A stretch of 64,000 bases of DNA from Planctomycetaceae bacterium (GCA_024742875.1 JANSXP010000007.1:62001-126000), one strand, 5' to 3'; positions 1-10,210 are shown, numbered from the stretch's first letter. Numbers and translations are program-made. Notes: generated by a model from the letters alone, not told the origin.

Positions 1-222
1 TGGAAATCGCACGCCGGGAGCAAACAGACGCGCACAGGCAATCAGCCGTCCCGTGTCATCGCTCGCCAGCAGATGCGCAGCCTGCTGGTCATAGTCGTCC
101 ATGTCCGGGTAAGCGCACTGCTGCTCGACGACAAACACGTCCTGCCGCAGTTTGAGCACCGCGTACAGCTGATGGCTGGTGAGCCGTTCGAACGTGGTCA
201 GATTCCACTGCAGGTCAGACAT
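1..222 (-). CDS. elaA: ElaA-family GNAT N-acetyltransferase (C-terminus cut by window edge)
   Basis: The reading frame starts at the ATG on 220-222 and runs off the left edge, so only the first 74 residues are visible. The segment YAVLKLRQDVFVVEQQCAYP, followed by a D-x-D-x-Y-D stretch and then HLLA and LIACARLF, matches the start of ElaA, a small GNAT-fold protein of about 150 residues that is presumed to use acetyl-CoA. The substrate of this family is not established. The gene lies 32 bp downstream of the KAS III-like gene on the same strand and is probably cotranscribed with it. The acetyl-CoA-binding loop falls outside the window. Confidence 0.8.
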   Translation of the reverse strand, partial: MSDLQWNLTTFERLTSHQLYAVLKLRQDVFVVEQQCAYPDMDDYDQQAAHLLASDDTGRLIACARLFAPGVRFP

Positions 223-254
223 TATGCCAGGCGATCCGCGGTGCGCTGGGGCGG

Positions 255-1442
255 TCACTGAACGTGGACAGGAACGGGCCTGGTCACACTGGCAGGAGTG
301 TTCAGCAGCTGCGGCTGCCATGTCAGGCAGGCGTGACCGGCGGACATGTGGTTGCAGATTTCCTTCATACAGATGCCGGCCGCCAGCAGCACCAGTTGAT
401 CGCCCGCTTCAATGGGTGCCAGCTCGTTGGCCGCCAGAACCTCGTCCAGACGCGACACCAGAGTGGGCACAGTTGAAGAAATGGTATTGCCGTACGAGGC
501 GAGGTTGTTGAGAAACTCCAGTTCTGGAAACTCGGTCCGCGCGGCGGCCGTCAGCGCCTTGAGCAGTTTGGCGCTCGGCTGATGGGGGGCCACAATGACC
601 CGCTGCCCGGGCTGGTAATCCATGCTCAGCAGCGCCGCCCGCAGATTGTCCAGCATCAGTTCGATGCCGTTCAGGAAGACGGGTTCGGGGTTCATCCGCA
701 TGACGGTCCGCTCGCACGGGGCGCCGCGGAAGTCGTGCACTGGCTGTGTGTCTTTGGAAAACAGCGGGTCCGGGTTGGGACGTCGGGATTCGGGGATGCG
801 AAAATCGTCCGCCTGAATAAAGTGCACGGGAAGTCCGTGGCCAATTTCCAGCACAGAGGCCGTGGCGCCGGCTGATACAATCCCGCAGAACAGCCGGTCC
901 GCCGCATCGTGCCAGAACTCGGGCGTTTCCACAGACAGCAGCAGGGCCCGCTGGCCCGGCTGGCCACCTTCCAGCAGATCGGCGCCTTCCTGCATGAGTT
1001 TCAGGTAGCCCGCGCAGCCATGGTTGAAGGCCTGGATTCGCCCAGGTTGCAGATCAAAATGCGATTCGAGCTGTCGGGCGACGGTCTGGCACTGTGTGTC
1101 ATTGATGAAGCTGTGACACAGCAGAATGTGATCGAAATCTTCGATATTGGATCGCGTCTGCTCCTGCAGGCGGTGAATCAGCCGTACGCCCAGATCGGCG
1201 GCCGACTGGTCCTGCTGCAGCAGGCGACGCACGTGAATGCCGGTCGACTTGGCAATGGCCTTCGTGCTGGAAAACCCAGATCGATTGCCCAGTCGGGACA
1301 GCTCCAGCACCCGGTCGTTGTCGATTGTTTCAAACAGATTTCGCTCGCCGAACACATCAATCACCGCAGACAGGCCCAGCTGACTGTCTGGATGTGCATT
1401 CAGTGCACGATTGTTAAGAGTCTGATTCACCTGGCATCCCAC
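255..1442 (-). CDS. 3-oxoacyl-ACP synthase III (FabH)-like thiolase-fold enzyme
   Basis: A 395-residue protein of the KAS III / thiolase-fold superfamily. The Cys-His-Asn triad is visible: Cys143 in NHGCAGYL, His287 in VIVAPHQPS and Asn319 in LASYGNTISSTVP. Such enzymes carry out decarboxylative or non-decarboxylative Claisen condensation of acyl-CoA with acyl-ACP or acyl-CoA. At 395 residues it is longer than housekeeping FabH (about 320), and the flanking sequence is divergent, so it may belong to a specialised lipid or secondary-metabolite branch. The start is uncertain: GTG at 1440-1442, or GTG at 1428-1430 with a GGGA six bases upstream. elaA follows 32 bp downstream. No acyl carrier protein or other fatty-acid gene is adjacent. 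Confidence 0.75.
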   Translation of the reverse strand: MGCQVNQTLNNRALNAHPDSQLGLSAVIDVFGERNLFETIDNDRVLELSRLGNRSGFSSTKAIAKSTGIHVRRLLQQDQSAADLGVRLIHRLQEQTRSNIEDFDHILLCHSFINDTQCQTVARQLESHFDLQPGRIQAFNHGCAGYLKLMQEGADLLEGGQPGQRALLLSVETPEFWHDAADRLFCGIVSAGATASVLEIGHGLPVHFIQADDFRIPESRRPNPDPLFSKDTQPVHDFRGAPCERTVMRMNPEPVFLNGIELMLDNLRAALLSMDYQPGQRVIVAPHQPSAKLLKALTAAARTEFPELEFLNNLASYGNTISSTVPTLVSRLDEVLAANELAPIEAGDQLVLLAAGICMKEICNHMSAGHACLTWQPQLLNTPASVTRPVPVHVQ

Positions 1443-1719
1443 TGCCCGTCTTGGGCTTTGGCGCGAAAGTGCGCATCGATATCGAGCGGCCCGCTCGCTA
1501 TGGCAGGTTCCCCTCCCGCCATGTGTTCAGATTAACAAGTCCGGTCGATTTACACACACGAAAATACGGGCGTTTGGCAGGCCGGCTTTGATTCCACCAG
1601 GGAATTGGCTGTTTCCCAGGCTTCCAGCACTGCGCAGGTTGTGTAAGCGGACCTGCGGGCAGCCAGGTCATCCTTCTGTTGCCGCCTTAGGGGCAAACTC
1701 CTGAAGCGGCGGCCGTTTG

Positions 1720-2586
1720 TCAGTCAGTCGTTCCACTGGCCAGACGGGCGGCTTCCAGCGTATTGTTCAGCAGCATGGCAATGGTCATTGGACCCACACC
1801 GCCGGGAACAGGCGTGATTGCGGAGGCGGTCTGTGAGGCGGCCTCAAAGTCCACGTCACCCACCAGCCGGTCGTTCACCCGATTGATACCCACATCAATC
1901 ACGACCGCCCCTGGTTTGACCATATCGCCCTTAACGAATTCCGGAATGCCGACAGCAGCGACCAGAATGTCGGCCTGCCGCGTGATCGCCCCGATATCCG
2001 CCGTTCGGCTGTGGCAGATGGTGACTGTGGCATCAGCACCCCGCTGGATCAGCAGCGCACCCATGGGCTTACCGACGATGTCACTGCGACCGATGACAAC
2101 AGCATGTTTGCCAGACGTTTCAATCCCCTCGTGCTCCAGCATCTTCATCACGCCATGAGGCGTGCAGGGCAGGAATCGCGGACGACCCTGCAGCATGCGT
2201 CCCACATTGTCCGGATGAAACCCATCGACGTCTTTGGCGGGCAGGATGGCGTCCAGAATGGGCTCGGCATTCAAATGGGCGGGCAGTGGCAGCTGCACCA
2301 GAATTCCGTGCACAGAATCATCGGCATTCAGGTCAGCCACCAGTTGTGCCAGCTGATCCTGCGTGGTGTCTGCCGGCAGACGGTGCAGCGTGCTTTTCAG
2401 GCCACACTTTTCGCAAGCGCGTTCCTTGTTCCGCACATACACCTGACTGGCCGGATCATCGCCCACCAGCACGGCCGCCAAATGGGGCGTCACACCGGTG
2501 GCCGCCACAAACTCGGCCGTGTCAGCGGTCACCTGCTGACGCACGGCGGCAGAAATGGCTTTGCCGTCAATCAATGCTGCGGGCAT
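1720..2586 (-). CDS. folD: Bifunctional methylene-tetrahydrofolate dehydrogenase / methenyl-THF cyclohydrolase
   Basis: A 288-residue FolD of the usual length. It interconverts 5,10-methylene-THF and 10-formyl-THF with NADP+ in the cytoplasm and so feeds purine and formyl-Met synthesis. Diagnostic motifs are present in order: SQVYVRNKERAC with the catalytic Lys, LVQLPLPAHL, KDVDGFHP, the Rossmann segment VIGRSDIVGKPM and the C-terminal PGGVGPMTIAMLLNNT. The ATG at 2584-2586 is preceded by AGGAG at good spacing. carB lies upstream on the same strand after 117 bp, so the two could be cotranscribed. Confidence 0.96.
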   Translation of the reverse strand: MPAALIDGKAISAAVRQQVTADTAEFVAATGVTPHLAAVLVGDDPASQVYVRNKERACEKCGLKSTLHRLPADTTQDQLAQLVADLNADDSVHGILVQLPLPAHLNAEPILDAILPAKDVDGFHPDNVGRMLQGRPRFLPCTPHGVMKMLEHEGIETSGKHAVVIGRSDIVGKPMGALLIQRGADATVTICHSRTADIGAITRQADILVAAVGIPEFVKGDMVKPGAVVIDVGINRVNDRLVGDVDFEAASQTASAITPVPGGVGPMTIAMLLNNTLEAARLASGTTD

Positions 2587-2703
2587 GAGGACTCCTGAAT
2601 GTTATTGAAGGCGGCACGCCAGACGACCAGGCAGATGGCAGGTCTGACGACGGCGACCGGGCGTGTCTGCCGGCCGCAGGCGGTACCGAGGCGGACGCCG
2701 CTT

Positions 2704-5700
2704 TTAACCTCGGGTCCACTCCTGAATCGATTTGACTTTGGGTTCCGGATGAGCGTTTAGTGCTTCGAGGGCATCGACAACCGCGAGGCATCCCGGCAGC
2801 GTGGTCACACACGGCACCCCGTAAGCCACGGACGCGGCTCGAATACGTCCCTCGTCCGTACGGGCGCCCTTGCCGTTGGGCGTGTTGAAGATGAAGCTGA
2901 TCTCCTGATTGGCCATCAGGTCGAGCAGGTTGGGACGGCCTTCCTGCAGCTTTTTCACCACTTCCACTTCCACGCCGGCTTCGCGGAACGTACGGGCTGT
3001 GCCACTGGTGCATACCACTTCGAAACCCAGGGCCTGCAGCCGGCGGGCCGGTTCAATCATGCGTTCTTTGGCGGCGGCCGCCATGCTGATGAACACCTTG
3101 CCCTGAGACGGCAGTTTCAGACCGGCACCCGCCTGCGATTTGGCAAATGCGGTGGCAAAGTCGGCATCAATGCCCATGACCTCACCGGTGGATCGCATTT
3201 CCGGTCCCAGCACGATGTCCACTCCGGAGAAGCGGCTGAAGGGGAACACGCTCTCTTTGACGGAAATGTGATCGGGCACAATTTCTGATGTCACGTCCTG
3301 CTCTTTGAGCGAGACACCCGCCATGGCTTTGGCCGCGATTTTGGCCAGGGAGCGACCGGTGGCCTTGGACACAAACGGCGACGAACGACTGGCCCGAGGA
3401 TTGACTTCCAGAATGTAGACCGTGTAGCTGTCGCCATCGGCTTTTACAGCAAACTGAATGTTCATCAGACCGCAGACATTCAGTTCGCTGGCCAGTGCCT
3501 GCGTGGCCGCCCGAATTTCATCCAGCACCGAATTCGGCAGCGAGTGTGGGGGCAGCGCACAGGCAGAGTCTCCCGAGTGCACGCCCGCTTCTTCGATGTG
3601 TTCCATGATGCCGCCCACAACGGTGTCCGTGCCGTCGGAAATCGCGTCCACGTCGACTTCAATAGCGTCTTCGAGGAACTTGTCGATGAGGACAGGTTTG
3701 TCGGGCGACACATCGACCGCTTCGGTCATATACCGCACCAGCGATGCCTGGTCGTAGCAGATTTCCATGGCGCGGCCGCCCAGGACGTAACTGGGACGGA
3801 CGAGTACCGGGTAGCCGATGCGTTCGGCGGCCGCCCGGGCGGACTCAGTGGTTGTGGCAATGCCGTTAGGCGGCTGACGCAGATCCAGCTTCTGCAGGAT
3901 GGCCTGAAAACGCTCCCGGTCTTCGGCCGCATCGATCATATCGGGCGAGGTGCCGATGATGTTCACGCCGGCTGATTCCAGCGCGCGGGCCAGGTTCAGT
4001 GGCGTCTGCCCGCCGAACTGCACAATCACCCCATCCGGATCCATGCGGTCGCAGATGTTCAGGACGTCTTCGGTGGTCAGCGGCTCAAAGAACAGGTAGT
4101 CCGATGTGTCGTAATCGGTGGAAACCGTCTCCGGATTGGAGTTGACCATAATGCTTTCGATGCCCAGCTCCTCCAGTGCGAAGGCGGCGTGGCAGCAGCA
4201 ATAGTCAAATTCGATGCCCTGGCCGATGCGATTGGGCCCGCCACCGAGAATCATGATGCGTTTTTTACCCGGCTCTTTGGCGGGCGTTTCGTCTTCCTGC
4301 TCGTAGGTGGAGTAGTAGTACGGCGTGTAGGCTTCGAACTCGGCCGCACACGTGTCGACCTGCTTGAAGGTGGCCACAACACCCAGCTGTTTGCGATGGC
4401 TGCGAACTTCGGCCTGCGACGTGTCCCACCAGAAGGCCAGCTGAGCGTCAGAAAAACCGTTCTGTTTGGCTTTGCGGGCCAGGACCGCGTCGACGTCTTC
4501 CAGGCGACTGACGCTGCGAATTTCGTCTTCGGCCTGCACCAGCTGCTGGATGTTGTACAGGAACCACGGGTCGATGTCGGTGACCTCGTGCAGCTGTTCC
4601 AGCGACATGCCGGCTTTAAACCCATAACGCAGATAAAACACCCGTTCGTCATTCGGCGTGGACAGTTTGGCCACGATATCGTCTTTGGATGGTTGCCGAT
4701 CCGTGCCCCACAGGTCTTTCTTGCCGCCGCCCAGACCGAAGTGCCCAATTTCCAGACCCCGAAGTGCCTTCTGAAAGGATTCGCGGAACGTGCGGCCGAT
4801 CGCCATCGTTTCGCCGACAGACTTCATCTGCACAGTGAGGGTGGGATCGGCTTCCGGGAACTTCTCAAACGTCCAGCGGGGGATTTTGGTGACCACGTAG
4901 TCGATGGTGGGCTCAAAGCAGGCCAGCGTCTCGCGGGTGATGTCGTTGGGGATTTCGTCCAGCCGATAGCCGACGGCCAGCTTGGCGGCGATTTTTGCGA
5001 TGGGAAACCCGGTCGCTTTGGAAGCCAGCGCACTGGAACGACTTACGCGGGGGTTCATTTCGATAATCGTCATCCGCCCGTTTTTCGGGTTGATGGCGAA
5101 CTGCACGTTGGAGCCACCGGTTTCCACACCGATTTCCCGCATGCAGGCGAGCGTGGCGTCTCGCATCATCTGATATTCTTTGTCGGTCAGCGTCTGTGCG
5201 GGGGCGACCGTGATGGAATCTCCCGTGTGCACGCCCATCGGATCGAAGTTTTCGATCGCGCAAATGATGACGCAGTTGTCGGCGCAGTCCCGCATGACTT
5301 CCATCTCGTACTCTTTCCAGCCGAGAATGGACTCTTCCAGCAGTACCTCCGTGATGGGAGACATCGACAGGCCCTGGCGGACCAGATCTTCGAATTCCTC
5401 GTAGTTGTAGGCAATGCCGCCGCCCGTGCCGCCCAGCGTGAAACTCGCACGGATGATGATGGGCAGGCCGATTTCTTTCACCGCATCCCGCGCTTCAGCA
5501 ATGTTGTGAACCGTGAAACTGCGGGGCACGTCCAGGCCAATGCCAATCATGGCCTGCTTAAAGGTCTCTCGCTCTTCTGCCTTTTTGACGGCCTCCTCTT
5601 TGGCGCCGATCATCTCGCAGTTGTATTTGTCCAGCACGCCGTGACGCACCAGGTCCATGGCGGCGTTCAGTCCTGTCTGTCCGCCGAGAGTGGGCAGCAG

Positions 5701-5955
5701 CGCGCAGGGACGCTCTTTTTCGATGATCTTCTCGATGTGCTGCCAGTTGATGGGCTCGATATACGTCCGGTCGGCCGTATCGGGGTCCGTCATAATGGTG
5801 GCAGGATTCGAATTGACAAGGACTACTTCGTAGCCTTCTTCTCGCAGAGCCTTGCAGGCCTGCGTCCCGGAATAATCAAACTCGCAGGCCTGGCCAATCA
5901 CGATAGGACCAGAGCCGATAATCAGGATTTTTTTGATGTCGTCGCGACGTGGCAC
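2704..5955 (-). CDS. carB: Carbamoyl-phosphate synthase large subunit
   Basis: A 1083-residue protein, full length for CarB. It makes carbamoyl phosphate from bicarbonate, ATP and the ammonia delivered by CarA, for pyrimidine and arginine synthesis. Both synthetase halves are visible: the N-terminal half opens with [20 protein letters not shown] and the second copy with [20 protein letters not shown]. Each is followed by ATP-grasp signatures such as [14 protein letters not shown] and [13 protein letters not shown]. The C-terminal MGS-like allosteric domain contains [20 protein letters not shown]. The start is GTG (5953-5955), directly before the conserved first strand. carA is not in the window, so the subunits are encoded apart. 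Confidence 0.97.
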   Translation of the reverse strand: MPRRDDIKKILIIGSGPIVIGQACEFDYSGTQACKALREEGYEVVLVNSNPATIMTDPDTADRTYIEPINWQHIEKIIEKERPCALLPTLGGQTGLNAAMDLVRHGVLDKYNCEMIGAKEEAVKKAEERETFKQAMIGIGLDVPRSFTVHNIAEARDAVKEIGLPIIIRASFTLGGTGGGIAYNYEEFEDLVRQGLSMSPITEVLLEESILGWKEYEMEVMRDCADNCVIICAIENFDPMGVHTGDSITVAPAQTLTDKEYQMMRDATLACMREIGVETGGSNVQFAINPKNGRMTIIEMNPRVSRSSALASKATGFPIAKIAAKLAVGYRLDEIPNDITRETLACFEPTIDYVVTKIPRWTFEKFPEADPTLTVQMKSVGETMAIGRTFRESFQKALRGLEIGHFGLGGGKKDLWGTDRQPSKDDIVAKLSTPNDERVFYLRYGFKAGMSLEQLHEVTDIDPWFLYNIQQLVQAEDEIRSVSRLEDVDAVLARKAKQNGFSDAQLAFWWDTSQAEVRSHRKQLGVVATFKQVDTCAAEFEAYTPYYYSTYEQEDETPAKEPGKKRIMILGGGPNRIGQGIEFDYCCCHAAFALEELGIESIMVNSNPETVSTDYDTSDYLFFEPLTTEDVLNICDRMDPDGVIVQFGGQTPLNLARALESAGVNIIGTSPDMIDAAEDRERFQAILQKLDLRQPPNGIATTTESARAAAERIGYPVLVRPSYVLGGRAMEICYDQASLVRYMTEAVDVSPDKPVLIDKFLEDAIEVDVDAISDGTDTVVGGIMEHIEEAGVHSGDSACALPPHSLPNSVLDEIRAATQALASELNVCGLMNIQFAVKADGDSYTVYILEVNPRASRSSPFVSKATGRSLAKIAAKAMAGVSLKEQDVTSEIVPDHISVKESVFPFSRFSGVDIVLGPEMRSTGEVMGIDADFATAFAKSQAGAGLKLPSQGKVFISMAAAAKERMIEPARRLQALGFEVVCTSGTARTFREAGVEVEVVKKLQEGRPNLLDLMANQEISFIFNTPNGKGARTDEGRIRAASVAYGVPCVTTLPGCLAVVDALEALNAHPEPKVKSIQEWTRG

Positions 5956-6348
5956 GTGTGGGCTACCCTATGGAATGTCACGGGGGAAAGTCACTAATCG
6001 TCCGCGCGCAGAAAGGCCGCAGCGAGAGAGAGGGGCGGGAGGCAGACGCCTCATTCACCAGTTCCGGACCGCCGCAGGCCGAAGACCGCGCAAAATTTCG
6101 AGAAGGTTAACAGCAAAATGGGGGCGTTCAAGAACGCTGCCACAGTTGGCTGAGAATTGGGCCTTCTCCGCAGGCTAATCTTCTTTCCGGCCGTATTTTT
6201 CGCTATACCTCGGCCGCCAGTTTGCCATCCGATGGCACCCGCTTGCCAATTATGGGAGCCAGTGAACTTCGCCCATGTCGCGGCGAATGATGGCCGCCCA
6301 CCGGCGACGACCGTCGTTTCTCTCGGGCAGCACAGAAAGGCGTACGCG
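5956..6348. other. Intergenic region between divergent carB and the nucleoside hydrolase-like gene
   Basis: A 393-bp gap that must hold both divergent promoters. No convincing -35/-10 pair, PyrR-type attenuator or terminator was recognised. The only clear signal is a GAAAGG Shine-Dalgarno at 6335-6340, which belongs to the gene downstream. Confidence 0.5.
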
Positions 6349-7308
6349 TTGCCGCAGAAAATCATCATCGATGCCGACCCGGGGCTCTGTGACGCCCTGG
6401 CCATTCTGACGGCATTCGTCGATCCCTCGCTGGAGGTGATTGGCCTGACGGCGGCAGCCGGCACGGTTTCCGGTCTCCAGTCAACCCGCAATCTGCAGTT
6501 TCTGACGGACCTGATTGATCCTGTGAAGCACCCCCGCATTGGGCAGTCCAACCACCCACGAACTGGTGGTCGGACGGGCGATCTCGAAGTTCCCACGCGA
6601 CACAGCACGCCCGGCCGTTCGGGGCTCGGAGACCTGGCGGTGGAGGGTCCCGATCTGCACAACCGCCGTGAATCCGAGAAACTGATAGTCGACCTGGTGC
6701 GCGAGCACCCGCATGAGGTCCGTCTGCTGTGTCTGGGGCCACTCACCAATGTGGCGGCCGCCTGTGATCTGGATCCGGAAATTCCGGAACTGCTGGGCGG
6801 TATCGTTTGCCAGGCGGGCGCCGATCGTACATCCGGAGACATCACGGCCGTCGCGGAATTCAACGTGTGGAGCGATCCGGAAGCCGCTCGGGCTGTGCTG
6901 GACTGGCCGACCAGCAAGGTGCTGGTGCCGCTGGATGTCACGTCGTCCCCCGTCGTGACGTTTGATGACGTGGAACAACTGGCGGACCTGACGCTTAACT
7001 GCCTGAACAGTGAAGCCCTGGCCTCCCTGATGCAGTTTGCCCTGCGAATGAATCGGCAGCAACTGGGCTGTGAGGGAATTCCGCTGCATGGCGTGGCGGC
7101 TCTGGCTGTGGCGGCGGGAGCGGAAGCCTTTTCGGTGGAGGCTGTTTGTGCCGCCGTGGAGGTGGCCGGTGATCTGACGCGGGGCATGACGGTGATCGAT
7201 CGTCGTCCGGTGCCGGGACGACAGACGAACGCCGACCTTGCGACCACCATCGATCAGCATGGTGTGATCGACTATTTTTCCCGCAGCTATCGTCGGGCCG
7301 CCCGTTAG
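6349..7308 (+). CDS. Inosine-uridine nucleoside hydrolase-like protein with altered active site
   Basis: The TTG start at 6349 is chosen because GAAAGG lies eight bases upstream and because it gives a 319-residue protein whose residue numbers coincide with the well-studied trypanosomatid enzyme. The family hydrolyses nucleosides to base and ribose using a Ca2+ held by aspartates. The fold signatures are clear: IIIDADPGLCDALAI at the N-terminus, LGPLTNVA (Thr133), AEFNVWSDPEAA (Asn172) and IPLHGVAALAV near the C-terminus. Two consensus aspartates are replaced: position 14 is Cys (DxDPGxDD is usual) and position 248 is Gly after the conserved His247 (usually HD). Activity on ordinary nucleosides is therefore doubtful. 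The HemD-like gene begins 82 bp downstream. Confidence 0.8.
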   Translation: MPQKIIIDADPGLCDALAILTAFVDPSLEVIGLTAAAGTVSGLQSTRNLQFLTDLIDPVKHPRIGQSNHPRTGGRTGDLEVPTRHSTPGRSGLGDLAVEGPDLHNRRESEKLIVDLVREHPHEVRLLCLGPLTNVAAACDLDPEIPELLGGIVCQAGADRTSGDITAVAEFNVWSDPEAARAVLDWPTSKVLVPLDVTSSPVVTFDDVEQLADLTLNCLNSEALASLMQFALRMNRQQLGCEGIPLHGVAALAVAAGAEAFSVEAVCAAVEVAGDLTRGMTVIDRRPVPGRQTNADLATTIDQHGVIDYFSRSYRRAAR

Positions 7309-7390
7309 CCGGCCTGTGTGCTCGCGGTTTCGGGAGCTGGACGGGTCGCCCTGTTTTTGTTGTCTGATCACTCCGTTTCGGATTCGTGTT

Positions 7391-8215
7391 ATGCCCGATT
7401 CGCTGCCCCATCTTTGTACATTTGAGTCACGTCGTCGTGAGGAAATGCGTTCCCTGATTGAACGTATGGGGGGCCGCGCCTGTGTGGCGCCTTCGATGCA
7501 GGAAGTCCCGGTTGAACAAAACGTGGCGGCCCTCACGGCCATTCAGCGAGTGCTGTCCGGCGACGTGGATTTGCTGGTTCTGCTCACAGGAGTGGGGACT
7601 GAGGCTATGCTGAATGTGGCGCAGTCCGCCGGCCTGCGAAACGATTTGCTGCAGGCGATGGGCCAGTTGCCGCTTTTGATACGCGGGCCCAAGCCGGCGG
7701 CCGTGTTGTCGCGGCTGGATCTGAAGTACGCGGTCAAAGCGCCCGAACCCAATACGTGGCGGGAGCTGCTGGAAGCTGTGGCGGCCGCCGACATTATGCT
7801 GGATGGCCAAACGGTGGCCGTGCAGGAATATGGTATCGCCAACGAGGAGTTTTATGAGGCGCTGCGGGCGCAGGGGGCCATCGTGCTGCCCGTGCCCGTT
7901 TATCGCTGGGCGCTGCCCGATGATCTGGCGCCGCTGGAGCACGCCATTCGGCAGACGATTGCGGGGGCCTTTCAGGCTTTGCTGTTTACCAGCGCACAGC
8001 AGGTGCGGCACGTGTTGCAGGTGGCCGACCGGATGGGAGTGCGGTCTGACTGGCAGCAAGCCGTATCCGGCTGTCTGGTGGCCTCCATCGGCCCCACATG
8101 CTCGGAAGCGCTGCAGGCGGAAGGTCTGAATGTCGGCTTTGAAGCCAGCCCTCCGAAAATGGGGCCACTGGTTCGCGGGACCATTGCCGCGCTGGGCAAT
8201 GGCCGTGCGGCCTGA
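7391..8215 (+). CDS. hemD: Uroporphyrinogen-III synthase-like protein (HemD family)
   Basis: A 274-residue protein from the ATG at 7391, close to the usual HemD size of about 250-270. HemD closes and rearranges hydroxymethylbilane to uroporphyrinogen III in haem synthesis. The N-terminal part starts FESRRREEMRSLIERMGG, then comes LVLLTGVGTEAML, the interdomain segment LIRGPKPAAVL, VQEYG and, near the C-terminus, LLFTSAQQVRHVLQ and ASIGPTCSEALQAEG. These match the two-lobed HemD layout. HemD is poorly conserved and no other hem gene is adjacent, so the assignment rests on architecture. The preceding nucleoside hydrolase-like gene is on the same strand. Confidence 0.8.
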   Translation: MPDSLPHLCTFESRRREEMRSLIERMGGRACVAPSMQEVPVEQNVAALTAIQRVLSGDVDLLVLLTGVGTEAMLNVAQSAGLRNDLLQAMGQLPLLIRGPKPAAVLSRLDLKYAVKAPEPNTWRELLEAVAAADIMLDGQTVAVQEYGIANEEFYEALRAQGAIVLPVPVYRWALPDDLAPLEHAIRQTIAGAFQALLFTSAQQVRHVLQVADRMGVRSDWQQAVSGCLVASIGPTCSEALQAEGLNVGFEASPPKMGPLVRGTIAALGNGRAA

Positions 8216-8322
8216 CGCTGGCCGGGCGTGTGCCGCCGGGCGGGGCGGCTTGTGCAGGGCGGCTTGTGCTGCCACTGCAGTGCTGGATAATCGCGGCTTC
8301 CCCCTCCCCGTGAAAGTTGCCG

Positions 8323-8757
8323 ATGCCGTTTTTTGATCCCCGCCAGACGCCGTCTTTTGAACCTGTACCAGGCTGTCGACTCACCACGCCGGCAGGCGAC
8401 AGCCTGATGCTGTCTCATGTGGAGATGGACGATGGCGCAAAGATCCCTTCCCACGCTCACCACCACGAGCAGGCGGGTGTCGTGATTGAAGGTACGCTGG
8501 AGCTGACGATTGCCGAGGAAACTCGGCGGCTGGAAACAGGGGAGATGTATATCATTCCTGGCAACACGCCCCACGCGGCAACAGCCATCGGTCGCACGGT
8601 CGTGATGGACGTGTTTACGCCGATCCGCGAGGACTACGCCCTCGCGATGCAGAACGCCGCGAGTTCGGACGCCGCGAGTTCGGACGCCGCGAGTTCGGAC
8701 GCGGCGAGTTCGGACGCGGCGAGTTCGGACGCGGCGAGTTCGGACGCGGCGAATTGA
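8323..8757 (+). CDS. Small cupin-domain protein with an Ala-Ala-Ser-Ser-Asp repeat tail
   Basis: A 144-residue protein from the ATG at 8323 (an in-frame TTG lies six bases upstream). Residues 25-100 form a single cupin barrel: the metal-site motif reads PSHAHHHEQAGVVIEG (His44, His46-48, Glu49 region) and the second cupin motif reads YIIPGNTPHAA (His84). Such proteins bind a divalent metal and may act as isomerases, dioxygenases or sensors; the substrate cannot be told. From about residue 112 the protein ends in six copies of Ala-Ala-Ser-Ser-Asp and a final Ala-Ala-Asn, encoded by a 15-bp tandem repeat. The tail is low-complexity, acidic and probably disordered. Confidence 0.8.
   Translation: MPFFDPRQTPSFEPVPGCRLTTPAGDSLMLSHVEMDDGAKIPSHAHHHEQAGVVIEGTLELTIAEETRRLETGEMYIIPGNTPHAATAIGRTVVMDVFTPIREDYALAMQNAASSDAASSDAASSDAASSDAASSDAASSDAAN
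8656..8757 (+). repeat. 15-bp tandem repeat encoding the cupin tail
   Basis: Six contiguous 15-bp units (8656-8745), the first three GCCGCGAGTTCGGAC and the last three GCGGCGAGTTCGGAC, followed by a 12-bp partial unit that includes the stop codon. The unit is a multiple of three, so copy-number change keeps the frame and only lengthens or shortens the acidic tail. Confidence 0.95.
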
Positions 8758-8779
8758 ACCTCGCCCGCCGGACAGCCCG

Positions 8780-10210
8780 CTACATGTCGGCTTTGACGGC
8801 CAGCAGCTGTTCGCGTTCAGGCATCTGCTTGTAGTGCGGGTCCAGTGGGTAACAGCCGGACACAATGCCATTGCGTGGCGCTGTGGTGCAGTCGCTGAAC
8901 GTGCGACAGATTTTCTTACGCACCATCGTCTGGCCGGACAGTATGTCCGCCGGCAGGTCAGGATAGGACAGCACCATCCTTCCCAGGCCAATGGAGTCTG
9001 CCCCGCCCGCCGCCACTACCGCCTGGCCCACATGCGGCAGCCACTCCTGAAGATACGAATAGCCGGTGCCCACCACGATCATCTCCGGGTGCATTGCTTT
9101 CAGGCGTGCGGTGGCGTCGATCTGGCGATGCACGCCCACCAGCGGATCTTCGGGCGGCTGGTAGCCGTCAGATGGTGGAAAGATGGCCGGACGCTGGATG
9201 TGTGGATTGTAATAAGGACTGCCACAGGTGGTGCACAACAGGTCGATGTCCAGATCAGACAGCAGTTGAACAAAAGCGGAGGGCTCGTCCAGGTTGATGC
9301 CCTGCCCTGTGCCGTCGCCGCCAAACGCGTATGGGTACGGACCGCTGGCTGAGGGCACGCCCGTGCGGCCTTCGTTGTCCCCCGGTTCATAGGGAGTGAA
9401 GTCAAAGATGCTCAGCCGCACGCCGATTTCGAGGCCGGGAGCACTGGCCCGAATGCCGCTGACGATGTCCCGCAGAAAACGTGTGCGGTTTTCAAAACTG
9501 CCACCAAATTCGCCGGGGCGGTCGTAGCCGGACAGCATTTCGTGACCCAGGTAGCCGTGACAGTGTTTCACGTCCACCCAGGAAAAACCGGCCCGCTGGG
9601 CCCGCACACAGGCGGCAATGAAGTCATCGATCAGCTGTTTGAGTTCGTCGTCAGACAGCAGTTCGTCGTCGGTGGTCAGCCCCAGTTTTTTGTCCAGCAC
9701 CGCATGGCGATAGGCTGTGCGAGGCTCTGCTTTGGCTTTTTTGTTGGGGCGGGCAAATCGTCCGGAATGCGTCAACTGCAGTCCCACGCACAGATCGTCG
9801 ATCTGGGAAAATCGCTCTTCGTGAGTGCGGATCAGTTCTTCACGCAGCGCGGCAATGTCGGCCAGATTGTCTTCGGTCAGCAGCAGCTGATTGGGGTTGG
9901 CGCGGCCGTCGTGACGTACGGCCACCGCTTCGCCGCCCCAGATCAGCTTGGCCCCGCTGAGCCCGAAGTTCACCCAGCGACGCCGCGTCAGTTCGGTCGG
10001 TTTGCCATCTTTGGTGCCGTCCCAGCCTTCCATCGGCAGGATACAGAATCGGTTGCCGATGAGTCCCGCGCGACTCACCAGCGACTGCCCCAGTGGTGCG
10101 CTGTCACCTGTCGCCACCGTTTCGTCGACCGGAAGATCGAGCTGCAGTTGCTGCAGACGCTGCTGAAACTGCTCGTGCGTTTTGAAGGTGGAGATGCGGG
10201 GATACGACAT
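8780..10210 (-). CDS. Old yellow enzyme-family NADH:flavin oxidoreductase
   Basis: A 476-residue FMN-binding TIM-barrel protein. Family marks are [12 protein letters not shown] near residue 60, [18 protein letters not shown], the active-site strand [46 protein letters not shown] and the phosphate-binding end [15 protein letters not shown]. Members reduce activated double bonds with NAD(P)H, and the natural substrate is unknown here. The protein stops after the barrel, without the FAD/NAD domain of 2,4-dienoyl-CoA reductases. It ends in a Cys-containing segment (C-x5-C-x11-C) that does not match the standard 4Fe-4S spacing. It is transcribed alone. The next gene upstream on the same strand is not functionally related. 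Confidence 0.85.
   Translation of the reverse strand: MSYPRISTFKTHEQFQQRLQQLQLDLPVDETVATGDSAPLGQSLVSRAGLIGNRFCILPMEGWDGTKDGKPTELTRRRWVNFGLSGAKLIWGGEAVAVRHDGRANPNQLLLTEDNLADIAALREELIRTHEERFSQIDDLCVGLQLTHSGRFARPNKKAKAEPRTAYRHAVLDKKLGLTTDDELLSDDELKQLIDDFIAACVRAQRAGFSWVDVKHCHGYLGHEMLSGYDRPGEFGGSFENRTRFLRDIVSGIRASAPGLEIGVRLSIFDFTPYEPGDNEGRTGVPSASGPYPYAFGGDGTGQGINLDEPSAFVQLLSDLDIDLLCTTCGSPYYNPHIQRPAIFPPSDGYQPPEDPLVGVHRQIDATARLKAMHPEMIVVGTGYSYLQEWLPHVGQAVVAAGGADSIGLGRMVLSYPDLPADILSGQTMVRKKICRTFSDCTTAPRNGIVSGCYPLDPHYKQMPEREQLLAVKADM

Noticed and set aside
4189-5997. A 602-codon open frame opposite carB
   Set aside because: It is an antisense shadow, because carB is complete and highly conserved on the other strand.
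7972-8991. A minus-strand frame with Arg-Arg-Val-Arg-Thr repeats opposite the cupin tail
   Set aside because: The repeats are just the reverse reading of the 15-bp units and the frame overlaps three real genes.
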